A DNA stretch of 64,000 bases from Ichthyophis bannanicus. Lineage: Eukaryota > Chordata > Amphibia > Gymnophiona > Ichthyophiidae. Under the pieces are notes generated by a model. The model saw only the letters and a list, made by a program, of their open reading frames with translations. It searched no databases and had not been told where the DNA came from. The DNA lies in assembly GCA_033557465.1 (NCBI GenBank), contig CM066045.1, positions 134,933,596 through 134,997,595 of the forward strand. The letters run 5' to 3'. Numbering within the stretch: position 1 is the first letter of the stretch; every line of letters starts with the position of its first letter. Positions 35,040-44,999 of this stretch are shown piece by piece. The translations under genes and the position numbers were made by a program.

Positions 35040-35213
35040 TCAACTGGAGAGGGACAGTTGGGGAAGGCAGCACGCAGGTGCTGTGGGATGCTCCCAAAAG
35101 CTTTCCTAATGGACGCTGGGAGAGAGTTCCCATGCAGGCTCCGTCGGTACCCATATGTGAAGACTAAATTCCTGCTGTTCCCAGAGATCACCTGTCACAG
35201 GTGAGTAACTATG
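35040..35213 (+). repeat. DIRS C right terminal repeat
   Basis: It matches the right repeats of A and B. It has lost part of the central palindromic block (ccgtcggtacccatatg, without the second half). Confidence 0.8.
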
Positions 35214-35580
35214 CTATCCCTGCTGCAGTCCCATTAAAAGGGCAACTACCTTCAAGTCACCACAGAGGTGCCAGCTGTACTTGTTATAGTTAATGGAAGT
35301 TAGTAAATGCTTTAAGTTATCGTATGTCTCTTTCATGTGGATGGCATGCGCTACTGGAATAGATGGAAGATGGTTTCCATTGTTCAAAAGCACAGCCTTC
35401 AGACTCAGTTTTGAAGAGTCTATAAATAGTCTCCAGTCTTGAGTGATTTTTAAGGCATTCATGAGGCTTTCAATATCTGAACAGAATACCAGATTACTTT
35501 CCTTTCCGACTGTATATAGTACACTGCTGACGTCAGATGGCTTCAGCAGCCGTCTGGCAGTAGTATTGCATTGCATCAGA
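35214..35580 (-). pseudogene. Fragment of a widespread uncharacterised protein family
   Basis: A 120-residue open frame on the minus strand contains NLVFCSDIESLMNALKI, then DWRLFIDSSKLSLKAVLL, then IPVAHAIHMKETYDNLKHLL, and CGDLKVVALLMGLQQG. I recognise this as a family found in many copies in fish, cnidarian and insect genomes, where the text continues with a zinc-binding CLCLWD block. I know no function for it, and it is probably transposon-borne. Here it is cut exactly where the right end of DIRS C sits, and the expected continuation is missing. Comparison with the family is from memory, so the call needs a search. Confidence 0.5.
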
Positions 35581-36117
35581 AAATAATGCAGTCAACTCTG
35601 GATGATGTGTGCATGCTGGTATTATGCAATATTACATCATTCAAGGCTTATTTGGGATGTTGTTGATGTCCTACTGGATAAAGTTACACGGTGAAACATC
35701 AAAAATGAACTACATGCAATATCTTCAAAACGAGAGCCAATACATTTTTTTTAATGTTATATTCATGTTTGGCTACCCAAGATACTACAGATTAGGGCCT
35801 TTTAAAGTCAGTAACGATTGCAATGTTGACCAGTGATATCATTCGTATCAGGGGATCTCAATAGTGCTGGACTAAGCTGCTCTTTTAAATTTCTGTTGTG
35901 TTGCCACACACAACATATTTTTTTTTATCTGCTAGCCCAGGAATCACCCCTAGGGGTATGTTTACTAAATTGTCTTAATGTTACTGGCGTTAGTTGCAGC
36001 GATAATGTGAAGAATGCTATATAAGGAGTGGGTGTTCCAGTCCTTAGGTAACAAGAATCTGTATCATGTGATAGTGGGTGCCATGGCATGTTAACCCTAA
36101 GTCCATGCCTGTGCGGT
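35581..36117. other. No feature recognised
   Basis: No gene or repeat recognised with confidence. The stretch ccctaggggtatgtttactaaatt near 35950 resembles the ends of non-autonomous DNA transposons, but I cannot pair it with an inverse copy. Confidence 0.35.
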
Positions 36118-36556
36118 GTTAGAAACTATAACAATGTAGCCCACTGGTTACTGCAATGACTGTAGAGGCAGAGGTCATGGTTTTGATCCCACAGTGGTGT
36201 AATCTAAAAAGGCTGTCTGAGGCATTTTCTTTTAATTTAAATCAGTGCTGCCAGCAAAAACACCCTCAGTGCCGTAACCTAAGGTGCCTCATAAGGCACC
36301 CTATAAGGTGCTCCATAGGTCACATTATAAAGTGCCCTTTCTGCCAAGGCACCCTATAATGTGCCCTATAGGGTGCCTATGAGGCATCTTAGGCTACAGC
36401 ACTATGAGGGTGTTTCTGCTGGGCAGCACTGATTGAAATGAAAAGGAAAAGCCTCAGACAGCATTCCTAAATAACACCACTGTGGGATCAAACCCATGAC
36501 CTCTACCTCCACAGTCACTGAAGTAACCAGTAGGCTACATCTCTATAGCTACTACC
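36118..36556. repeat. Long palindrome with two SINE-like heads facing outwards
   Basis: The left arm begins gtagcccactggttactgca at 36136 and the right arm ends with its near-perfect inverse at 36538. The match continues inward to a centre near 36337 and outward by about 15 bases. Each arm is roughly 200 bases. Each outer part looks tRNA-like: an A-box-like tagcccactggtta and a B-box-like ggttttgatccc. The inner part consists of short repeats of ggtgcc and taaggcacc. Confidence 0.75.
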
Positions 36557-36769
36557 ACAATGCTGGCTGGCTACAGAAAGACTGCAGGTCACCATACAAA
36601 CTGCTGTGGTTACCAGGATAGGGTAAACCCAGCCGTACTCATGATGCACTGCACATCAGCAGTCTACAGCTGATCACCTAATGGGGTATGCACCCCCACA
36701 GCACCTAGGCCTGGTAGGTGGAACTGACTGTGTGTGTGTTACTAGCACAGAGTAGCTACAGACCATGAC

Positions 36770-36771
<2 letters not shown>

Positions 36772-36804
<33 letters not shown>
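36772..36804 (+). repeat. (TG)n microsatellite
   Basis: About 16 uninterrupted TG dinucleotides. Confidence 0.95.
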
Positions 36805-36806
<2 letters not shown>

Positions 36807-38394
36807 TGTGCTGGGTGGGCACCCAGCATCTGGCTTGGCTGAGATAGGCTATGCTGCCGGTCCCCATCAGTGCCAGTGTGTGATAGGTAGTCCTTGCAGA
36901 TACACCTATGTCCATCTGTATTTCCCAGTCACATCTAGCCCTTGTGGACTATGATGCACCCAGAATAGTACATATTCTGTGTGGGTGCCATGGTCACATG
37001 TTATAGGTGAAGGGGGGTGTTTGGACCCAAAAGTGGATTATGTAGCACCACCCAATCCGCCCTCTGTGGCTCAGGGTGGGGGGACAGGATCTCCCACCAA
37101 CAGATCCATATTGTACATATCTGCAATGGTGGCAGTAGAGAGGACCATCAACCCCAGTCCTGCTGGGGAACAGGCACCCTACAGGGCAGTTGATGCAGAT
37201 CTGTACACATCACATAAGGCAATGGCAGACAGGCAGAACGCTGGAGAAGCTGAGCTACCCCCACCACTATCTGACATTCACCAGCAGAGAGGGCACAGTC
37301 AGTCTCCACCCTGCAAGGTCTTCCAGTCATATACATGCTAACTGCAGTCTGCTAGCTAGTACGTAGTGCATGTTCCTGAAGGAACTGTGTGCACCCAAAA
37401 ATGGGATGTAAGAACACACACCAACCAGGTATGTCAGTGATTGGGCCCCAGAAAAGAGAACCCATAAATATCACTTGAGAAAAATGCTGCATAGCACTAT
37501 GGGCAAACCTAGCCATGTTGTGGTCAGGGTGAGAGTGACCTCCCAGCATGATATGCTGTGGCCACCCTGTCCATGCAGGTGGTGGTCGGGCACTACAATG
37601 TCCACATACTGCTTATGTGGTGGTGCTTTATGTGCAAACCCATAGTTGTGGCCATATGCATAGTCACAGGCAAGGTCTTAGGAGCTCTCCATTGCCCTAG
37701 GCTTGCTCCTGTTACTGTACGTTACAAATAACTATTACTGTGCCAGGCCTGAGGTTTGTATGTGCTTTGTAGCAGTAGAGGTGAGGCACGGTGGATGATA
37801 CAAACATACCTACCTAAATATTAAGTACAAGGTTCAGTGACAGAGTATGGATACTGTCACATAGGTACAGTTTCATACTTGTTTGAGTTAGGCACTGTGT
37901 GCCTTGTAATTCTAGCAAGAGGCAAGTGAACAAAAATGTTTTAACATAAACCCAAAGCCAATATGAATTAATGTCACCACTAAATATGGTGTGGGTGCAG
38001 CATAATCTTGCAAATGCCAGACATGAACATTACATCTTGCCAATGCCCCTTTATAAAATCATAGACACATCCCTGCTTTATGACTGACTGCCATAGGGTC
38101 TACTAGGAATGGTAATATTGGGGCATACTGTAGGTACAGAATAGAACCTAACACAATACAAAATCATTTTATAACTAGGAAAAGTCTCTGGAAGATGCTT
38201 ACTGAGCTGTTCTGGCCATCATCCCTAGAAGATCTAAAGGGACAAAGTAAGTTCTCCTCATGCTCCATCCTGGATCCCATTTGAGATGTAAACTTGCAGG
38301 TCTTTCTTTTCTCAAAAAAGGGACTTGAAATGCTCTAGAACAATTTTTTTCAACATTTGTTGGCCTCATGAAAAGGTAGCATGTTTACCCCATT
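36805..38394. other. 1.6 kb without recognised feature
   Basis: An open frame of 120 codons at 36979-37341 (+) has no family resemblance that I can see and lacks splice-site context, so I do not call a gene. No repeat was recognised. Confidence 0.4.
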
Positions 38395-38600
38395 GCTTGG
38401 AGTAGCCCAGTGGTTAGAGCAACATCTGGGTTCAATTCCCACTGGCACTCCTTGTACCCTTTGGCAAGTCACTTCACCCTCTATTGCCTCAGAGGAAAAG
38501 GCCTGCCAATCTACTTCCAGTCTTACTTTGCCAAGAAAGCCCAGGGTTCCTGTTTTGTCAGGAGTCAGCATTGACTTGAAGCCATTTAAAAAACACACAC
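38395..38600 (+). mobile_element. tRNA-derived SINE
   Basis: The head carries an A-box-like gtagcccagtggttagagc and a B-box-like gggttcaattccc, the two RNA polymerase III promoter elements of a tRNA gene. It is followed by the core tttggcaagtcacttcaccc. The body contains gccaagaaagccc and gtcaggagtcagcattgac, the same block as in the 5S-headed SINE at 29160-29430. No intact tRNA can fold, so it is not a tRNA gene. Confidence 0.75.
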
Positions 38601-38896
38601 TTATGGGTGTAAATATTTTTATAGGGGAGGGGGAGATGCTAAATAAAGTGAATTTAGCTGTAGTATTAAAACAGTAAAATTTCACCTCATTTATTGACTC
38701 CCTTTTGTATACAGACCCTCCCTTAGATATCTGCAAGGAAGAGCATGGGACCTTGTATATAGCATTACAAACAGCCAGCCACTAAACCTATGTCCAAAAT
38801 GAACCCCGTTTACTGCAGTAAGAATTCTATAGAGTTTTTCTAAAGAGGAACAAGTACTGAAATCACTTACATCTGTTTCAAACTAACTGCCCTTAC

Positions 38897-39124
38897 CTTG
38901 GGGGGCCATAAATTGGTGCAGCTGCTGCCATGGGCAGTGGCTGAAGCCTTCCAATCCAACTTTGGCCACGGTAAGTTTTGCTTAGTAGCCAAGACCAAAT
39001 CAATCTGGACATCATCAGGATAGGAGTAGTTTACTTTTAAATGCCAGGCAAGTTTCAAATCATTTGTCGTCCTGTAATGGGCGATAAACTCATGGAACCA
39101 TTGCTGTAGTTCTTCAAGCCATGA
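38897..39124 (-). CDS. Candidate internal exon of a host gene (76 codons)
   Basis: On the minus strand, a fully open 228-base block is bounded by an acceptor (cacatttgtag) at its 5' side and a strong donor (cccaag then gtaagg) at its 3' side. Exon length is a multiple of three, and both ends are in phase 0. It encodes a protein-like sequence starting SWLEELQQWFHEF, with LKLAWHLKVNYSYPDD in the middle and ending CTNLWPPK. It is rich in aromatic and charged residues and free of stops in this frame. The upstream frame has a stop just before the acceptor, as expected for an exon. I do not recognise the family. It has no resemblance to any transposon protein here. Confidence 0.55.
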
Positions 39125-40199
39125 CTACAAATGTGTCTTCCGTTCTGCCATGAAAGTAAGCTTTACTTTAAAACATTTACTTCCAGGGATGGATGAAGGA
39201 AAGGTGCAAAGCAGAGGATAGATAGACTATAGCAAATAAAAGTGAGAGAAAAATGTCATCCAATAAAAGCACCAAGGTTTCCCAAGTCCTAATTTATGAT
39301 TAGCAGACACTATATAAATTACACACACACATATATATATACAAAAAATGAAATACATTAACCTCTGGGGAGCAGAGAGGCAGCTCTCCCTCCCCCTTTC
39401 CAGGACCATCGTGGAGACTGAAACGCTATTCCCAAGGGATGGAGTCCTGAGGTGTAAGCCCAAACATTGAACCAATCCAATCTATGTTGAGAAAATTGTG
39501 GTGGTTCCTGCCAGCATGGGAATAAGCACCCACACCAAGGATCAATCACACTTGCCCCCCTATCTGCTATGAATGAGGTCCACTGCAGCCAACCTCATCC
39601 GGACTTGCTGCAGCTGCTGGCAGTGAGGACCATCACACCCGCTGACCATTCTTGCGACTACTGCTAGCTAAGTATGCACTGGTTGTTAGGTTAGTGATTT
39701 TTTTTTTTTAAGATTTGGGTGTCCTGTGGCCATAAAATATGAGTAAAGCCATGTAATGACAGACAACCATCATATGCAGTGTTAGCCACCAAAACATGGC
39801 TGCCAAGCAGCAGTGACTTCTCTCAGACAACTCTATTAACTTTCCATAGAGGTGCTAGCTTCGGCTATGACTTACCCTGAAGGAAGCCACATCAGTAGAT
39901 TTTTTTCCATTTAGTATTTGAATAAACCATGTACCTCTAGGCCTGGAGTTTTATAAATCTGACACGCCGCATTTAGAGGAAAAATGCCATTCAATTTAAA
40001 CCCACACTAGCTCACGGATAGACAGCAAATGGGATGGAACAAATGTGAGGGGGGGAGGGGGGGGAGAGAGGTATTATGACAAGCCAGGGCAAAACAGAAA
40101 GGCTTTTAACTTGTAACAGGGACACGACTAGCTTCAGAATAGCCTTATCTTCCCAGGGAGAGAACTCTCAAGGCAGTATTTAGCTAGAGAAAAGGAGTG
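39125..40199. other. No gene recognised; short microsatellite
   Basis: Mainly intron-like sequence if the exon at 38897 is real. An ACACAC/ATATAT run lies at about 39320-39342 and a T run near 39698. Confidence 0.45.
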
Positions 40200-40400
40200 G
40201 AGTAGCTGCCAAGTGGTTACAGCAGCAGGCTAAGAACTGGGGAAACAATGGTCCAAATTCTACAACAGTCTTAGAGACTTTGAGGCAAATATTTCACCCT
40301 TCTTTGCCTCAGGGACAAACTCAGATCATAAGTCCTCATGTGCTTTAATGTAACTTGCTTTGAGCTAAATCTAAATATTTAAATGTATATAGTCTGTCCA
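40200..40400 (+). mobile_element. tRNA-derived SINE with L2-like tail
   Basis: An A-box-like block (ccaagtggttacagcagcag) is followed by a decayed B-box (ggtccaaattctac), then a SINE core (ggcaaatatttcacccttc) and an L2-like tail (taatgtaacttgctttgagc). Confidence 0.65.
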
Positions 40401-40639
40401 ACATCCCCTCATGGTATAGTATACTAAGCAGTTTTTTCAGGCTATCAAACCAACCACCATCCATATTTATTCACCACACACTCCTGGAAATACATTTGCG
40501 TATTCAAAAAGGGGTGGTTCAATATGATATACGAGTTAAAGGCCAAAGAAGGCAATTTAAAAAAACTATTGTACCTGTCACAGTCCATAATTAGACAGTC
40601 AGGATAGCTCTACCTTTTGGGGGAGGGGGGGGGGGAAGG

Positions 40640-41190
40640 AGGTGTTTTGGTTACAAGATGTTTGCCTGTAACATTTTTGCTACAATTAGCTCACATGGCT
40701 ATTTTTCACAATTACTTCGTATTTGAGAATGTTATTTATCAACAGATTTCCGGAGTGGCGATGGGGGCCACATGTGCCCCATCGATCGCAAATTTGTATA
40801 TGAGCAAATTTGAAGAAAAATGGATGTCACAGTCCCCATATGCCTCAAATGTGAAAATGTGGTGTCAGCACATAGACAATGTCTTCATGTTGTGGAAAGG
40901 TTCTGAAGAATTATTGAGGTTGTTCCTCCAGTGGATAAATCATTGTGATCACAATATACAATTTACCCATGTTTACCATAGAGATAAGCTGACATATCTG
41001 GATGTGGCTATTACCAGAGGAGAGGGAGAGTGGTTAACGTTGGTCCACAACACATTTCTACATTTTGAAAGTGTACATCCTCCGAGACTGAAGGAGGGTC
41101 TTCCTTTTTCACAATTTTTGTGATACCGATGAAATTGTTCCGATGATCGTGATTTTAAGAATTTATCAAAACAGCTTTCAGAAATGTTTT
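40640..41190 (+). pseudogene. PLE reverse transcriptase, C-terminal half
   Basis: The text HNYFVFENVIYQQISGVAMG, with APSIANLYMSKFEE, is the PLE motif B region. Motif C should read YIDD but reads HIDN at about 40873-40890, so both the tyrosine and one aspartate are lost. The block LTYLDVAITRGEG and the HFESVHPPRLKEGLPFSQF block are typical of the family. Just after FSQFL the frame has three TGA or TAG codons (41121-41190), two of them where the family has arginine. This fits CGA-to-TGA decay. A run of 13 C at about 41205-41217 shifts the frame. Confidence 0.82.
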
Positions 41191-41950
41191 AGAGCGGGAG
41201 GATACCCCCCCCCCCCATCAGTGGTAAAACAAGCCTATTCTAGGGCCCTTTATAACAACAGAAATTTATTATTGGAATCTAAAGAAAGAATAGAAAATGA
41301 TAATTCTGATAACGTTAACCTAATTACAAAATATTCTCCGTTAAGTCCGGGTATTCAGCATATACTAAAGAAACTTGGGAACGTTTTAGGCACAGTTCCT
41401 GGGTTAGAAGATAAGAAAATGCATTGCATGTGGCAACGTAATAGAAATTTAAAAGAGCAACTTAGTCTGGCAGTACTGCGATCCCCCGTGTCAGTGGGTA
41501 GTCCATTGAATTCTGAAGGCGGCCTTAGAAAGTGTGGGATGTGTGGCATCTGTGATATCACTAGGGAAGTGAGTGCTTTTACACATCGTAGGGTCACATA
41601 CTCTTTAAAACAGCATACAACATGTGATTACACCTTTGTGGTTTATATTATTCAATGTCCCTGTGTGTTAATTTATGTGGGGAAAATTATTTGCCCCTTT
41701 AAAATAAGGATGGGAGAACATAAGAGCCGTCTAAAGTGTAAAGAAAGAGAGGCGCCAATGGTTCAGCATTAACAATGGGACACGATTTCAAGCATCTGAG
41801 ATGCTTCCGTATAGACAGATTATGGTCAGGAATAGCGGGTAAGTCACAGGAGCAATCCTTACTTATAAGAGAACAAAAATGGATTTTCACTTTAAAATCA
41901 GTGATACCCGAAGGTCTTAACACTTACATAGACTGGACATCCTGCATATA
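41191..41950 (+). pseudogene. PLE linker and GIY-YIG endonuclease
   Basis: The frame 41143-41772 encodes PSVVKQAYSRALYNNRNLLL and a linker, then a CGMCGICD cysteine block (about 41534-41560) that in PLEs binds zinc. The nuclease motif VVYIIQCPCVLIYVGKI (about 41638-41690) follows, and then FKIRMGEHKSRLKCKE (about 41700-41750) with the catalytic-type Arg and His. The family's GIY is read VVY and YIG is read YVG. A frameshift near 41770 leads to a last readable part ending at about 41950. The nuclease would nick the target in an active PLE. Confidence 0.8.
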
Positions 41951-42424
41951 GGGATCGATAGGGGGCAATTGAGAAATAGGGAGCAAGAGTATAGGTAGGA
42001 AATATAGGGTAACATCTTTTTTTAGTCAGGTCCGCTTAGTTAAGGGAATATGAATAGTAAGTAGTGAAATACAAGTAAAGGGGAATCACCTATTTGAATG
42101 ATTGTATTTGATGCATTCATATAGTCATAACCTTGGTACGGTGGATGCCATTTGGGGGTGGATTTTCATGTCATCAATGGATTGACAAGAGGGAGGTTTA
42201 AAAACAAGGGCGGTAACAGCTAGCCCACATGCGTGGCGTTTTTCTGTAAGCTGGAAGAGAGGTTACAGTTGCAGCAGTTAATGAGACACATGCAGCATCA
42301 TACTTTTCTCCGGTATGTGATCGGCCTAGTATTAATTTATAGGAGGGTTTTTAATAAAGGAGTTTGGGTGTAGTTAGTTTAAGTGTCGTTATTTATTTGT
42401 GCTTTGTTTTGTAGAAATAGGAAC

Positions 42425-42480
42425 CATTAGCAATCCCCTGATGAAACTTGTAAAAGTGAAACGCGACGGAGGCGCCTAAG
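42425..42480 (+). ncRNA. Hammerhead-ribozyme-like motif of the PLE
   Basis: The core box CTGATGA (42438-42444) is followed by a 4-bp stem (ACTT, loop GTAA, AAGT) and the second core box GAAAC (42458-42462), then gcgacgg. PLEs in many animals carry hammerhead ribozymes with this layout. The third stem and the cleavage site upstream are not clear: GTCG near 42380 could pair with CGAC at 42464-42467. So I regard it as a likely decayed ribozyme. Confidence 0.5.
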
Positions 42481-42700
42481 AAAGGCGTTGGGATACAAGC
42501 TAACTATATTTTTGAAGCGAAGCTGAGGAAGCCTGAGGATACTGCTGAAATATAAGCTAAGCATATTGTGGAAATGCGTTTATAATAAGAGATACGAGCC
42601 ACAGAGAATTTCTCTGGAGCAGTCTTCTCATTACGTTAAAAAGCAGTGGATCACAAGCTTCGGATGCATATACTCTTTTAGTATTATAATAGAAATAGTT

Positions 42701-44804
42701 TGAGAAAGGTCATTGATGCTAATGAGCACAAGAGTTGGACGTATTTGAAGTCTAAAAACTGGTGCCACTAAGTCTGAGACCTTTCACAATATAGAGCAGT
42801 GACCATAAGAGTGAAATTGTTTGGAAAACATCTAGACCCCTTGAGATAAGAATTGAGTGATTTTTCATTTATAATTTTTGACAAATACAACACTCAGTGA
42901 AATATACCATTTGCAGCTGTTTCATCACAAAAAAAGAAATGGCAGGCTCTCAGAGGCACAGAAACAACGCTCTGGTTACCTATGCCTAAATCCATGCCTG
43001 CCTCCAAAAGAGATGGATGCTGTCTGAATGATGGCGGAGTAAGAGGCAGGGATGGTGAGAGACCACTATAGCTCAACATCCAGCCTCTGCCCTTGCATTT
43101 CTACTTTTTTTGTGCTGTGTGTGTGTGTTTAGAGAGGCTCATCTCTATAACAAAAGACACAGTAAAGCTTAGGCAGTACACTCCTTTGCCATTAGATGTC
43201 ACTCTTACTCCACATGAGAGCACAGTAAATACTGCAGCCAGAGCATTTCAGCTCTAAGCAGAAGGGCTATTAAATACTGCTGACATCTTTCCCTGGGTTG
43301 CCAACCTCTTCAGGGAATAAATGGAAAACTTTGCATTTTTTCAAAATGGCCTAAATTTGAAAAGCAATTTTATCTTTGTCTTCATAACAATACATGTGTA
43401 CTGGGTATTTAGTAACCAAAATAATGATCAGAGAGCCAACATATTAAAAATATCACCATAGCACACTAAAATAAAAACAAATTACTTTTATTGCGCTTTT
43501 AAAAATAACTGCAAAGTAGGAAGAAACAATTTTTGTCATTCATTCCTGAAGTGTTTGGTTTCAGCAGATCAGCCTCACTAATAATTACACACAAATCAGC
43601 TGGCCCTCAAAAACCCCAAAGTGAGCTGTATCTATTTTTTTGCCAAAACATAGGTCTATAAAGGGATATACAAAATGTCATTCCCCCTTCCACCCGCTCC
43701 CCTCCTCCCCCTTGTTAATCCTGAACAACTGTTTCTGGCACCAGCACCCTGATATTACAATGTACAATCAGCAAAGGAAGAAACATATCTCTACTTTCCA
43801 AGCAAAACCTTTTGTCAAGTTTCCCCCTCCTAGGCCATCAAGCAGGGGAAGTATAATTACAATGTCATAATGCACAGAAGCTTTAAAGCCCTGTTGTTTT
43901 TTCAAACTTAGCTCTAATTGTTTTGACTTTCTATTTTTTGCTATACATAGCACAGGCTAAACTGTTTTCCCCCCACTCCCCCCCAACCATTGCTAACAAA
44001 CGGTGGCCAACTCTGCAGCCGACTTTCTGCTGAGGCAGAATCACGCAGCTGCATGAATGACAGTCAAGAACACACACCCCCACAGGCTATAAATTCTCTC
44101 TATTACCAATTCAGTCTTGCCACAGATAATCTTACCACAGCAGGGTAATTACAAGCACAAGGATACTTTTTTTTTCAGACACCGAGATGCTGGTTTTTAA
44201 GAGATGTGGAGTCCAGGTGTTGACATCCCCCACAGGGCCAAAGTGAATGGATGCAATCAGGAGCTCCCACCCCAAACTTCACATCATGCTAGTTTACACA
44301 CAAACTTAACTGCCTCCTCCTTCTAGTGTGCACATAACTCATTTAGGAGAGTGTATCTGCCATAAACATTTAAGCATGTATCAGTGACATAAAATGTCTG
44401 GTACATGAGGAAAATTATGATACTCTTGTAATACAAAGGGGCGCGAGAGGTTTCCACATCCATTCCATGCCACTCAGGCCTTTACCCAGAGCAGCAAATT
44501 TGATGTACTTGAGGCAGACTTCAAACTCAAACCCAAAGTTACCAGTAGAGGGGACCAGGATAATATTAACCAACTACCACATCCGTTGTCCTACAGAGGA
44601 CCAATACCAGAATTCTGTCCTACCTTGAGGAAAACTGATTAATAGGTTTCAGCTAGATTGAACTGGGGCAAGAGATGACAGAAACATGAGGCAAATAGCC
44701 CAGTAAACCTGAATGAAGGCCTCTACTGCTGCAGATGAAGCAGATTCCAACTAACTGGAAATTCAAAGGGCAAAAACAAAAAATTCCTTATCATCCTGTT
44801 AGAC
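42701..44804. other. 2.1 kb without recognised feature
   Basis: AT-rich, probably intronic or intergenic. I found no open frame with splice-site context and no repeat beyond short homopolymers. Confidence 0.4.
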
Positions 44805-44990
44805 CAGTGGTTCTCAACTCCGTCCTCAGGACACATCTATGCAGTCAGGTTTTCAGGATAATTACAATGAATATGCATGAAAGATTTGCATGCACTGCCT
44901 CCACTGAAAATCTCTCAAGCATATTCATTGTGGTTATCCTGAAAACCTGACTGGCTAGGTGTGTCCCGAGGACTGGGTTGAGAACCCTTG
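44805..44990. mobile_element. hAT-type palindromic MITE
   Basis: The left end cagtggttctcaac is the inverse of the right end gttgagaacccttg, with two mismatches. This cagnggttctcaac end is typical of hAT/Charlie-type elements. The whole 186 bp folds back (ttttcaggataattacaatg against cattgtggttatcctgaaaa). Flanking gttagacc and gccagacc could be an 8-bp target duplication with two changes. No transposase is encoded, so it depends on a hAT transposase elsewhere. Confidence 0.8.
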
Positions 44991-44999
44991 GCCAGACCA

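Larger units (their letters stand above)
32036..35213 (+). mobile_element. DIRS-type retrotransposon copy C, 5'-truncated
   Basis: Copy C starts within the N-terminal RT region (cagaaccctccaccatccc at about 32045, equal to 19177-19195 of copy B). It runs through RNase H, recombinase, internal complementary region and right terminal repeat. It lacks gag and the left repeat. It belongs to the A/B subfamily by terminal and protein sequence. The right end at gtgagtaactatgc meets an unrelated minus-strand coding fragment at 35214. Confidence 0.88.
40640..42700 (+). mobile_element. Penelope-like element (PLE), degraded
   Basis: The order is a PLE reverse transcriptase (40640-41190), a linker, a cysteine-rich block and a GIY-YIG endonuclease (41560-41800), then a long 3' region with a hammerhead-like motif (42425-42480). 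PLEs join telomerase-like RT to a GIY-YIG nuclease, which is exactly this pairing. The 5' part of the RT and the upstream repeat are not visible, so the copy is 5'-truncated. Confidence 0.82.

Noticed and set aside
36240..36420. CRISPR-like short repeats (ggtgcc/ggcacc units)
   Set aside because: They are the irregular centre of a palindrome in a eukaryotic genome, with no regular spacer length.
36979..37341. Open frame of 120 codons
   Set aside because: No family resemblance, no splice-site or promoter context, and biased composition. Likely chance.
38400..38450. Possible tRNA gene
   Set aside because: A- and B-box-like text exists, but the acceptor and anticodon stems do not pair and a SINE core follows directly.
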